From NCBI RefSeq assembly GCF_006459125.1, contig NZ_CP041070.1, forward strand, positions 2,952,923-3,016,922: 64,000 nt of DNA. The letters are read 5' to 3'. Both the position numbers and the translations under genes were made by a program. Below, piece by piece: positions 26,718 through 34,815 of this stretch. The notes under the pieces are model-generated. The model saw nothing but the letters and a program-made list of their open reading frames with translations, searched no databases and was not told where the DNA came from. Every line of letters begins with the position of its first letter. Position 1 is the first letter of the stretch. The DNA comes from Halarcobacter anaerophilus. Its GTDB lineage: Bacteria; Campylobacterota; Campylobacteria; Campylobacterales; Arcobacteraceae.

Positions 26718-29207
26718 ATGGATATTTTTGACAGTTGTAAGTTAGATTCTTCATTTAATGAAATGTTTGATGAAAAGAACAATGTAAAAGAGCATTGGAT
26801 AGATATTAAAACTGCAATAGAAAATGCAAATATTGAAAAACTTGAACAAAAACAGACTGAAATAGATTGGAGATTAGAAGATAACGGGGTTACTTATAAT
26901 GTGTATAATGATCCCACAGGAAGTAACAGAAGATGGAATTTAGATCCCATTCCTTTTGTTTTAAAAGAGCAAGAGTGGGAAGATGTAAGCAAAGGTTTAC
27001 AACAAAGAGCGAAACTTTTGAACCTGATTTTCAAAGATTTATATACCGAACAAAGATTGATAAAAGAGGGGATTATCCCTGCTGAAATTATATTTGCCCA
27101 TAAAAGTTTTTTACCTGAAGTTTTCAACTTTGAAAACAGTGAATACTATACTATGAAATTTTATGCAGCTGATATAAGCAGAGGTCCTGACGGAAAATTC
27201 TGGGTTATCAATGATAGAACTCAATCGCCTTCAGGATTAGGTTATGCAATAGAAAATCGTCTTACAATGAACTCTATTTTATCTGATCTCTATCCTGATA
27301 TAAAGATTAAAAAAATTGCAAGTTTTATTGAAAATTATAAAAATATGCTTTCAACTCTTTCAAATAAAAACGAAGATTCTTTAATTGTCCTTTTAACCCC
27401 GGGACCTCACAATGAGACCTATTTTGAACATTCATATTTAAGTTCTTTTTTAAACCTTACATTAGTTCAAGGTGAAGATTTACTTACAAAAAACAATCAG
27501 CTTTGGCTAAAAACATTAAGCGGATTAAAAAAAGTCGATACTATGATTAGAAGAGTAGATTCTAAGTTCTGCGATCCTTTGGAACTTCAAAACAGTTCTA
27601 AACTAGGAGTTGCGGGTTTAACAAATGTATTAAGAAATGACAACTTATCTATGATAAATCCAATCGGTATCGGAATTTTGGAAAATGTAGGCTTAAACCC
27701 TTTTATGAAGAATATTGCAAAATTTTTTCTAAATGAAGATTTAATTTTGCCCCAAATCGCAACTTGGTGGTGCGGACAAAAAAAAGAGCTTGATTTTGTT
27801 ATTTCAAATATAGATAATCTTCTTATAAAAAAAATAGACAGAACAGAAAAAATTGAAGTCTATTTCGGAAACCAGCTAAACAATGAAGAGAAAAACAGCT
27901 TGATAGAGAAAATTATTGCAGCTCCTATTTATTATGTAGGACAAGAGATAATTGATTTTTCAACCGTTCCTTCATATGTAGGAAATAAGATAGAGCCAAG
28001 AAACGCAGTTATCCGCTCTTTTGCTTATAAAGAAGATGACAATTATAAAATTATGCCAAGCGGTTTAGTAAGAGTTTCAAATCAAAAAGACTCCCTTGTA
28101 GTATCAAATCAAAGAGGAGGTACAAGCAAAGATTTATGGATTTTAGGAGAAGATGAAGAGAATAAAATCAGCAGAATCACAAGAAGCAGAAACTTTTTGG
28201 ATACAAGATTGGAAAATATTTCGACAAAAAGAGCAGAAAATCTTTTCTGGCTGGGAAGATATTTAAACAGAGCAATTATTACAACAAGAATGTTAAGATT
28301 CAATCTAAAAAGTATGTTGAATCTAAACAGATATGAAGATAGAAATTTATCGAAAAAAAGTACGGATATATTAAATATCTGTTTAACCCATCTTACTATG
28401 ACCTACCCCGGATTTTTAGAAGAAGAAAAAGAGATAAAACCTTTTAATGAAGTAATATCTCTTATTCAAGACAACTCTAGAGTAGGAAGTTTATCTTTTA
28501 CTTTATCAATGCTTAGCAATATAAATGCAAATATTAAAAATCTTCTTACCATTGATGCGTGGAGAGTTTATGATAAAATGCAAAAAGGATGGTACGACTA
28601 CAACAGAAGGAAAGTTCTTTCAAATAGAGAACATATAGATGCCTTGGATAAACTTTTGATTTATCTAATAGCCTACAAAGAACTTATTGACGAAAGTATT
28701 TCAGATGACCAAGGTTTGATTCTTTATGATATCGGTTGTAAATTAGAGACCTCTTTACTTCTTATTTCAAAAATGAGATCACTTCTTACTACAAAACTTC
28801 AAAGTCATCTTGAATATGATATTTTAGACTCTATGCTAAACTCTTATGAGAGTTATAATGCTTACAGAGCCTATTATAAATCAACCTTAAAAATGGAAAA
28901 TATACTTGAACTTTTACTTTTTACTCCCAAATATCCCAAATCTTTAATTCACATAATAGATGAATTGTTAAAGAGTTTAAAAGAGTTGCCCAATACCTCT
29001 TCATCTCCTTATTTAGACTCTTTCGAAGAGCCCGTTTTTAAAGTATTTTCTATGTTGAAATTAACAAATGCAAAAAAACTGTTAAAAACAGAAGAGAAAG
29101 AGTTTGTATATTTGGAACTAGACAAGTTTTTATCCAAAATTTCCGATTTGTTGGCTCAAACTTCAGAAGAGTTGACAAAAACATATTTTTCACACTATAA
29201 CGAGTAA
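26718..29207 (+). CDS. Circularly permuted ATP-grasp fused to alpha-E domain
   Basis: 829 residues. Residues ~50-480 are the COG2308/DUF404-407 ATP-grasp ligase (WNLDPIPFVLKEQEW, GLQQRAKLLNLIFKDLYTEQ, WVINDRTQSPSGLGYAIENR, VSNQRGGTSKDLWIL). Residues ~510-829 are the all-helical alpha-E domain (COG2307/DUF403, opening RAENLFWLGRYLNRA). The family is predicted to ligate amino acids or peptides using ATP. The loop that is GGYGVMFG in the sister protein at 32646-34010 is replaced here by a stretch around RTEKIEVYFGN, although nearby Lys residues remain. ATP use by this copy is therefore less certain. It follows the DUF2126 gene directly and precedes a transglutaminase gene by 3 bases. Confidence 0.87.
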   Translation: MDIFDSCKLDSSFNEMFDEKNNVKEHWIDIKTAIENANIEKLEQKQTEIDWRLEDNGVTYNVYNDPTGSNRRWNLDPIPFVLKEQEWEDVSKGLQQRAKLLNLIFKDLYTEQRLIKEGIIPAEIIFAHKSFLPEVFNFENSEYYTMKFYAADISRGPDGKFWVINDRTQSPSGLGYAIENRLTMNSILSDLYPDIKIKKIASFIENYKNMLSTLSNKNEDSLIVLLTPGPHNETYFEHSYLSSFLNLTLVQGEDLLTKNNQLWLKTLSGLKKVDTMIRRVDSKFCDPLELQNSSKLGVAGLTNVLRNDNLSMINPIGIGILENVGLNPFMKNIAKFFLNEDLILPQIATWWCGQKKELDFVISNIDNLLIKKIDRTEKIEVYFGNQLNNEEKNSLIEKIIAAPIYYVGQEIIDFSTVPSYVGNKIEPRNAVIRSFAYKEDDNYKIMPSGLVRVSNQKDSLVVSNQRGGTSKDLWILGEDEENKISRITRSRNFLDTRLENISTKRAENLFWLGRYLNRAIITTRMLRFNLKSMLNLNRYEDRNLSKKSTDILNICLTHLTMTYPGFLEEEKEIKPFNEVISLIQDNSRVGSLSFTLSMLSNINANIKNLLTIDAWRVYDKMQKGWYDYNRRKVLSNREHIDALDKLLIYLIAYKELIDESISDDQGLILYDIGCKLETSLLLISKMRSLLTTKLQSHLEYDILDSMLNSYESYNAYRAYYKSTLKMENILELLLFTPKYPKSLIHIIDELLKSLKELPNTSSSPYLDSFEEPVFKVFSMLKLTNAKKLLKTEEKEFVYLELDKFLSKISDLLAQTSEELTKTYFSHYNE

Positions 29208-29210
29208 TAA

Positions 29211-30107
29211 ATGATATATGAAATATTTCACGAAACAAAATTCAACTATCCTTCAGTAGTAACTTTTAGCCACAATATAGCAAGACTTACTCCAAAAGAT
29301 TGTCATAGACAAAAGTTATTGGAACATAAATTGGAAATAACACCGAAACCATATGAATCAAATGAGTTTATGGATTATTTTAAAAATAAAAATACCTATA
29401 TGCTTATAAGAGAACCCCATAAAACCCTGACTGTAACTTCAAGTTCAAAAGTTGAACTTTTGGAAGATAAAATAGATTTTTATATACAAAAAGCAAAACA
29501 GACAACAATCACATATAAACAGATGCTTGATAGATTGGCAAGCCATAAAAATACAGATGCTTTGGCTTTTCAATATCTTTTTGAAACAGACTCTATTCCT
29601 ATGCCTTCAAAAGAGATAAAAAAATATATCTTGGAATCTTTTGATGAAAACAGAACTTTGTTTGATGCAACAAATGAGTTTATGCAAAGAATTTTTAATG
29701 ACTTTAAATTTGTTTCAGGCTTTACAGATGTTACAACTCCTATTGAAGAGGTGTTTAAAGAGAAAAAAGGGGTTTGCCAAGATTTTGCCCAATTTGCAAT
29801 TTCTGCACTTAGAAGTATTGGAATACCCACACGTTATATGAGTGGATATATTCAGACTTATCCTAAAGAAGGTGAAAAAAAACTTTTCGGTTCAGATGCC
29901 TCACACGCCTGGTTTTCCATATATATTCCCGATTTTGGCTGGGTTGATTTTGACCCTACTAACAATAAACTACCTAATGAAGAGTATATTCTTTTAGGAT
30001 ACGGAAGAGACTATTTGGATATCTCTCCTCTTAAAGGCGTAGTAAAAAGCAGCGGAGAGAGTAAACTAAGCGTTAAAGTAAATGTACAAAGAGTAGAAAA
30101 AATCTAA
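29211..30107 (+). CDS. Transglutaminase-like cysteine protease/ligase
   Basis: 298 residues. N-terminal beta-domain (IFHETKFNYPSVVTFSHNIARLTP) then a transglutaminase core with C189 in KGVCQDFAQFA, H232 in DASHAWFSIY and D248 in GWVDFDPTNNK. All three catalytic residues are present. It is the last gene of the + arm and overlaps the convergent M14-like gene by 4 bases. It probably trims or cross-links peptides made by the neighbouring ligases; this is inference from gene context. Confidence 0.9.
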   Translation: MIYEIFHETKFNYPSVVTFSHNIARLTPKDCHRQKLLEHKLEITPKPYESNEFMDYFKNKNTYMLIREPHKTLTVTSSSKVELLEDKIDFYIQKAKQTTITYKQMLDRLASHKNTDALAFQYLFETDSIPMPSKEIKKYILESFDENRTLFDATNEFMQRIFNDFKFVSGFTDVTTPIEEVFKEKKGVCQDFAQFAISALRSIGIPTRYMSGYIQTYPKEGEKKLFGSDASHAWFSIYIPDFGWVDFDPTNNKLPNEEYILLGYGRDYLDISPLKGVVKSSGESKLSVKVNVQRVEKI

Positions 30108-31036
30108 CCGATTTTTGCTATTCTAAAAGCTACCGCATTTTCATAAATTAGTGAATTATTATAAAAGCAGGTAATCATTCCGTCATAAGGGGCTAAAAAT
30201 TCGGAAATAACTTCTCCTTCCAAAGAGTCGATTATCTCTCCCATTGACTGGTTTTTTGTAACATAGGTGCCTGATTCTACTTTTGCCACAAAAATACCGC
30301 TTTTTGAACTTTTTATTACGCCTATTTCATTATCTTCTATAAGGGTTGAATCATAAGCGTTAAAAATTGAAAAATCAATAATCTTATTTTTATTCATAAA
30401 TCGTAAAATTGCCTGATTTATACGGTCTGAAACTCTTTTATTTACTCTATTTGTAGTAGGACACATAATAGAAAAAGCTTTAGTTCCCCAAAGCTGCCAG
30501 TTATATTGTAAACCTACTGTATCAATTGATTTCATCTTTTTATGATGGATAAATTTAAAACCGAACTTTTTTGCGCTTTTTATATCTTCAAACTCATTTT
30601 GAAAAACTTTTATATAAGGAATACAATTAACAGGGTCATCTCTTTTTTCTAAAATAACCCCATAATCATAACCTTCTAATACATCGAAAACTTTTTTTGC
30701 TATTCTTTGGGTAGTCTCTCCTAAATCATAACCAGGAAACATCATATCGATATTCGTATTATCCAAAGGCCAAAATCTTTTTGAACTGTTAAAAGCATAA
30801 TGATTTATAGAAGGTATTATTAAAATATCACCTTTTATCTTTTTTTTGTCTATTTTGTTTTTAAAAAAATCAACCAACTTACTTGCACAATAAAGAGGCA
30901 AAATTCCTTGGGCTTCCATTGGTCCCACAATTGCAATTTTAGGAGCTTTTTTATTTTTTCCTTTAAATAAAAAACCTTCTACGATAAGAGGTTCTCTACT
31001 TAATGACTCAATCTTCAAAACTTCAATTTTTTTCAC
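30104..31036 (-). CDS. M14 AstE/AspA-like paralogue lacking catalytic residues (predicted pseudoenzyme)
   Basis: 310 residues from GTG 31036, with GGAG 6 bases before it; a TTG at 31048 has no ribosome binding site. It aligns end to end with the intact enzyme of the next gene. The key sites are changed: HGDE becomes GPMEA, so the zinc His is lost while a Glu is retained at E41. DLNR becomes DMMF, the IHSS histidine becomes E130 (ILEKRDD), and the catalytic Glu position is occupied by Met (FSIMCPTT). The C-terminal barrel-like domain (GIFVAKVESGTYVTKNQ...FLAPYDGMI) is conserved. It is last in the - arm. A regulatory or substrate-binding partner of the active paralogue is a reasonable inference. 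Confidence 0.8.
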   Translation of the reverse strand: MKKIEVLKIESLSREPLIVEGFLFKGKNKKAPKIAIVGPMEAQGILPLYCASKLVDFFKNKIDKKKIKGDILIIPSINHYAFNSSKRFWPLDNTNIDMMFPGYDLGETTQRIAKKVFDVLEGYDYGVILEKRDDPVNCIPYIKVFQNEFEDIKSAKKFGFKFIHHKKMKSIDTVGLQYNWQLWGTKAFSIMCPTTNRVNKRVSDRINQAILRFMNKNKIIDFSIFNAYDSTLIEDNEIGVIKSSKSGIFVAKVESGTYVTKNQSMGEIIDSLEGEVISEFLAPYDGMITCFYNNSLIYENAVAFRIAKIG

Positions 31037-31979
31037 TTTTTTCTCCAAAAATTCTAGCTAATAAAGAGCCTTCATATACGACAGGATACTCTCTTAATGT
31101 GAAAAGAATTCCTCCGTTTGGAGCAAAGAGTTCGCTTAAAACTTCTCCGCTTAAAGGACTTACTATTTCACCTATTTTCTCATTTTTTTTAATTATTTCA
31201 CAATGATCCAAAGAGGGAACGAAAAGTCCGCTTTTGGGTGCATTTATATAAAAGACATCCCCTATTTGGGATGAGAAAGGAGTTCTAACCTCAAATTTTT
31301 CATCCGTAACTATCATATTCTGTTTTTGCATTAAATTTAAAATACCCGTAAGCAACTGTTTTGAATACTCTTTTGTAAGTCTCATTCCCACACCCATCTC
31401 TACAACCAAAGTTTTTGTTCCAAGAGAGTTTAAAGTATGAGAAAAAGTAGCTTCTAAAACCGTTACGGCATCATGTATCCAAATAAAATCACAATTTAAC
31501 TCTTTTGCCAAAGGCAGAGTCTCTTTTGAAAATAGTTTATTTATTCTTATTTGGGGGATTTCTCTTAAAAAAATATTGCTTGAGTGAATATCAATAGCAA
31601 TATCGCTGCCTTTTATATCTTCTGTTAATGCATGAACTACCTGACCGGGTAAAAATTCATCTTCTCCGCCCGGGAAAGCCCTGTTTAAATCTATATCATA
31701 ATTAGGAAAACTTCTTGTAATGGTATCTATTCCCAAAGGATTAACAGCAGGATAAATATCAACTATGGCATTTAATTTGTCAATATTTTCATTCAACCAT
31801 TTTGCCAATGAATATATTACAAGCTGTCCTTCAAGTTCATCTCCGTGAATTCCGCTTACAATAGAGATTCTTTTTAATTTCTTCTCTTTTTTTTCTTTAG
31901 GTTTGAACCTTGTTCTTTTTATTGTCAGTTTTTCCCCCACGGGAAGTCGTGAGGTAAAAATTTCAGTTGTTTTTTTCAT
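31023..31979 (-). CDS. M14-family succinylglutamate desuccinylase/aspartoacylase-like enzyme
   Basis: 318 residues. Zinc site GIHGDELEG (H45, E48) and DIHSS (H132); substrate-binding DLNR (97-100); catalytic Glu in LVVEMGVGM (E194). A C-terminal lipoyl-like barrel region carries GLFVPSLDHCEII and SGEVLSELFAPNGGIL. The family removes acyl groups from amino acids or trims C-terminal residues. In an ATP-grasp/alpha-E cluster it is likely to act on the ligase product. Its ATG overlaps the alpha-E stop codon (ATGA), and it overlaps the downstream paralogue by 14 bases. Confidence 0.88.
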   Translation of the reverse strand: MKKTTEIFTSRLPVGEKLTIKRTRFKPKEKKEKKLKRISIVSGIHGDELEGQLVIYSLAKWLNENIDKLNAIVDIYPAVNPLGIDTITRSFPNYDIDLNRAFPGGEDEFLPGQVVHALTEDIKGSDIAIDIHSSNIFLREIPQIRINKLFSKETLPLAKELNCDFIWIHDAVTVLEATFSHTLNSLGTKTLVVEMGVGMRLTKEYSKQLLTGILNLMQKQNMIVTDEKFEVRTPFSSQIGDVFYINAPKSGLFVPSLDHCEIIKKNEKIGEIVSPLSGEVLSELFAPNGGILFTLREYPVVYEGSLLARIFGEKSEKN

Positions 31980-32644
31980 TGTTGTGTAACTATTATTTTA
32001 TCTATTTTTGAATTTATTGAATTTAGTATTGTATCATAAGATTCTCTCTCTCCGTGAACAACAAATTGCGCTTCGGGATTAAGTCTTGAAACTATAATAT
32101 CTATTTCATCCATAATTACAAGAGAAAAGCTCTTATCTCTTTTTAATCTTAAATGAAAATCCACTTTTTCGACAAGCTTTCCAAGCCTTATAAAGTAGTC
32201 ACTCGTATTTCTCTCTTGTTTTCTTGTCAGTTCTCCCCAGATTTCACTAACCCTTGAAGACATTTTTTCAACAAAAGAGCAATCTATAACAAAGTTATCG
32301 TTATTTGCTTGTTTCAATGTTTCCGAAAACTCGATTATAGAACCAAAAGCATTTAAATCTAAATAGGCTCTACAGATAATGGCATTTTCTCTTATATAAC
32401 TTATCAAAGTATAGATATTTGCTTCATGATCTCCAAAAACCGCCTGAGATAAAAAGTCATTTGCATTTTTATATTTAATATCAATATCCAATCTTTTAAA
32501 AAGTTTTTTACCTGAGGTTTTATCCACATCAATAATATCATCAAAAGTAATTATAATTTCATTTAAGGTTGATTCGATTCTTTCTAAATATCTACCTAGC
32601 CAATAAAGACCGTTTGCAACATTTGCCGTTAATAATTGTTCCAT
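31976..32644 (-). CDS. Stand-alone alpha-E domain protein (COG2307/DUF403)
   Basis: 222 residues, all helical, opening with the family hallmark VANGLYWLGRYLERIEST. It matches the C-terminal half of the fused protein at 26718-29207. Alpha-E proteins accompany circularly permuted ATP-grasp ligases; their biochemical role is unknown, and peptide binding has been suggested. It lies 1 base after the ATP-grasp stop codon and overlaps the next gene by 4 bases, so the - arm is one transcript. Confidence 0.88.
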   Translation of the reverse strand: MEQLLTANVANGLYWLGRYLERIESTLNEIIITFDDIIDVDKTSGKKLFKRLDIDIKYKNANDFLSQAVFGDHEANIYTLISYIRENAIICRAYLDLNAFGSIIEFSETLKQANNDNFVIDCSFVEKMSSRVSEIWGELTRKQERNTSDYFIRLGKLVEKVDFHLRLKRDKSFSLVIMDEIDIIVSRLNPEAQFVVHGERESYDTILNSINSKIDKIIVTQQ

Positions 32645-32645
32645 T

Positions 32646-34010
32646 TTATGCCTCCACTACCCAAGTATCTTTAAATCCGCCGCCTTGTGATGAATTTACC
32701 AAATAATTGCCTGCTTCAATTGCATAACGTGTTAGTCCGCAACTCCAAACTTTAGGTTCTTCATCCATTATTACATAAGCTCTAAAGTCTGCTTTTCTTT
32801 GAACTATTTCATCATTTATATAACAATCTTCATCGTAAAATTCTATTAACTCTTGGGCTATAAATCTTCTGGGATTTGCTTCAATAATTGTTTTTAAATC
32901 CTGAATTTGGATTTCCGACATTGAGTGTCCGAACATAACGCCGTATCCTCCGGCTTCGGCAACATCTTTTATTACAAGTTTTTCCATATTTTCAAAAATA
33001 TATTTTTTATCTTTCTCAAAATAGGGCAAATATGTAGGAGCATTTTGTAAAATAGGCTCTTCATTTAGATAATATTTAATCATTTTAGGAACAAAATAAT
33101 AAATACCTTTGTCATCGGCAACACCGTTTCCAGGAGCATTCATAATAGCCACATTGCCTGCTAAATAAACTTCCATAATACCAGGAACTCCTATTAAACT
33201 CTCTTCATTAAAAAATTTAGGGTCTAAAAACTCATCGTCAAGTCTTCTGTAAACAGCTCCCACTTTTACTTTTTTACCGTTATAATTTTTAAAATAAAGA
33301 GTCTTGTTTTCTACAAGTAATTCATTGTTTCTAACAAGTTTTGAACCCGTAATATCGGCTAAATAAGCGTGTTCATAATAGGCTGAATTAAATCTTCCCG
33401 GGGTTAAAACAACATTTATTCCCCCACAATTTACATAATCCATTGCCTGTTTTAAAGTATCGGCATAATCTTTAATAGGTTTTATTTTCATTTTTTCAAA
33501 GAAATCGGGATAAATTTTTCTAAAAGTATTTCTAATAGATAAAGGATAACTAGCTCCGCTTGGAACTCTTAAGTTGTCTTCTAATATAACCCATTCGTTT
33601 GAAACCGTATCTTTTACCAAATCAATACCGTTTATATGTGTTCTGATTTTTTTTGAAGGGGAAAACCCTTGAAGCTCTTTTAAATAACCTTTAGCTTGAT
33701 AAATAAACTCTTCGGGAATTATTTTTTGTTTTACTATTTTTTTTTCCGTATATATATCTTCCAAAAAAAGATTTAGTGCTTTGATTCTTTGGCTTAAGCC
33801 TTTTTGGATTTTTTCAAACTCTTTTGCCGTCATTAATCGAGGAATTACATCAAAAGGCAATGCTCTTTCTATAAAATTTCCGTCTTTATACAGATTAAAG
33901 TTGATTGCAAACTTATCCATATATTTTTTAAACTCTTTTACTTTTTGTCTATCTTGATTTGAAAGTATATCCCAAAAAGTTTCGGTTACCATCTTTCTAT
34001 CTTCACTCAA
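32646..34010 (-). CDS. Circularly permuted type-2 ATP-grasp ligase
   Basis: 454 residues from TTG 34010, chosen because GGAGG lies 7 bases upstream; an earlier TTG at 34028 lies before that ribosome binding site. COG2308 features: PFDVIPRLMTAKEFEKI, GLSQRIKALNLFLEDIYTEK, WVILEDNLRVPSG, the glycine-rich nucleotide loop AGGYGVMFGHSMSE, and SSQGGGFKDTWVVE at the C terminus. Unlike the fused paralogue in the + arm, the nucleotide loop looks intact. It is first in the - arm, followed by its alpha-E partner. Confidence 0.9.
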   Translation of the reverse strand: MSEDRKMVTETFWDILSNQDRQKVKEFKKYMDKFAINFNLYKDGNFIERALPFDVIPRLMTAKEFEKIQKGLSQRIKALNLFLEDIYTEKKIVKQKIIPEEFIYQAKGYLKELQGFSPSKKIRTHINGIDLVKDTVSNEWVILEDNLRVPSGASYPLSIRNTFRKIYPDFFEKMKIKPIKDYADTLKQAMDYVNCGGINVVLTPGRFNSAYYEHAYLADITGSKLVRNNELLVENKTLYFKNYNGKKVKVGAVYRRLDDEFLDPKFFNEESLIGVPGIMEVYLAGNVAIMNAPGNGVADDKGIYYFVPKMIKYYLNEEPILQNAPTYLPYFEKDKKYIFENMEKLVIKDVAEAGGYGVMFGHSMSEIQIQDLKTIIEANPRRFIAQELIEFYDEDCYINDEIVQRKADFRAYVIMDEEPKVWSCGLTRYAIEAGNYLVNSSQGGGFKDTWVVEA

Positions 34011-34178
34011 TGTACACCTCCAGGACAATATCTATCCATTTTAATATGATTTAAATAAAAGCAGAATAAATATTATTTAACTTCTTGTTTATATTTTATA
34101 CAATGAAAATCGTTAAATATCCCATATTTATAGGTTTTTGTATATATTTTTTAATCATAAAAGAGTGTTTAAAGAGTT

Positions 34179-34204
34179 GCAAAACACTCAAAATTGAGTG
34201 TTTG
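34179..34204 (-). terminator. Hairpin after the 36-residue ORF
   Basis: GCAAACACTCAA paired with TTGAGTGTTTTGC around a very short loop, with one bulged base, immediately past the stop codon of the small ORF. It separates that ORF from the ATP-grasp gene 170 bases downstream. The tract after it on the - strand is not a pure U-run. Confidence 0.6.
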
Positions 34205-34205
34205 C

Positions 34206-34316
34206 TCAAGAAATTGCTATAAAAGTTGTTGCTATTGTTATAAAATATATTACGATTACTATTAAATAATCTTTTTTATTTGTATTAAAATTTGTTTCGA
34301 AATCTTCAGTTTCCAT
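34206..34316 (-). CDS. 36-residue single-pass membrane peptide
   Basis: Short ORF with AGGAG 7 bases before its ATG. The sequence is acidic and polar at the N terminus (METEDFETNFNTNKKD) followed by one hydrophobic helix (YLIVIVIYFITIATTFIAIS). A hairpin directly follows the stop. The ribosome binding site and ATG are inside a 14-bp perfect inverted repeat. I do not recognise it. It could be a small accessory subunit or a leader peptide. Position upstream of a ligase operon invites, but does not prove, a role as its peptide substrate. Confidence 0.5.
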   Translation of the reverse strand: METEDFETNFNTNKKDYLIVIVIYFITIATTFIAIS

Positions 34317-34350
34317 TTTTTTCTCCTTGGAAGAGCAGGAGAAAAAAATG
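34314..34350. repeat. 14-bp perfect inverted repeat enclosing an SD and start codon
   Basis: CATTTTTTTCTCCT (34314-34327), 9-base loop, AGGAGAAAAAAATG (34337-34350). Read on the - strand, the right arm is the ribosome binding site plus start codon of the 36-residue ORF, which would be paired in the RNA. This is a possible translational switch or thermometer-like element. Confidence 0.7.
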
Positions 34351-34410
34351 TTTTCCCCTACTCTAGTTTAATAAATTAAAATTCACGTTTTTTAACATCT
34401 TTAATCCTTC

Positions 34411-34728
34411 TTAAAGACCTAAGAAATGTGAAAAAAACTCCTTCTTTTTTTTATGCTCAAAATCTTGAGACTTTTTATAAAATATCTGTAAACAGGCTTG
34501 ATTTGCACAGACATCTAAAATTTCGACCGGGTTTGGCATCGGCATCCTGTTCCTAAACATTCGCATATATAGATCTAATTGCCACGAGGAAGCACTCCAA
34601 CTTATAAGATCAATAGACTTGGTCTGCTTTATACCTTCGGTTTTCTTTAGAATAGAATCTTTTAACATTTTTAAATCTCCTAGTTTTGGGGTTTTATTTT
34701 CATTTTTTCTTCTAATTTTAATACTCAT
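34411..34728 (-). CDS. Conserved-looking small protein of unknown function
   Basis: 105 residues. A basic N terminus (MSIKIRRKNENKTPK) and no signal peptide or membrane helix. The central part is rich in aromatic residues and Met (LISWSASSWQLDLYMRMFRNRMPMPNP). Two Cys occur in DVCANQACLQ (C-x4-C). AAGGAAA precedes the ATG. It sits between typA and the small ORFs, with an intrinsic terminator upstream, so it has its own promoter or depends on readthrough. I do not recognise the family. The C-x4-C and basic tail could suggest nucleic-acid or metal binding, at low confidence. Confidence 0.6.
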   Translation of the reverse strand: MSIKIRRKNENKTPKLGDLKMLKDSILKKTEGIKQTKSIDLISWSASSWQLDLYMRMFRNRMPMPNPVEILDVCANQACLQIFYKKSQDFEHKKKKEFFSHFLGL

Positions 34729-34758
34729 AATATTTCCTTTTAAAAAATTTGCATAAAA

Positions 34759-34790
34759 AAAGGGGGAAAGCCCGAAAGCTCTCCCCCTTT
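34759..34790 (-). terminator. Strong typA terminator
   Basis: AAAGGGGGA...AGC / GCT...TCCCCCTTT stem with one mismatch and a CCGAAA loop. It is the most GC-rich hairpin in the window and is followed on the - strand by a run of seven U. Confidence 0.9.
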
Positions 34791-34815
34791 GCTTGTTTTG
34801 CCGAAAGTTTGCTAG

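Noticed and set aside
34337..34370. 7-codon + strand ORF with AGGAG and ATG
   Set aside because: It exists only because the 14-bp inverted repeat mirrors the start site of the - strand ORF.
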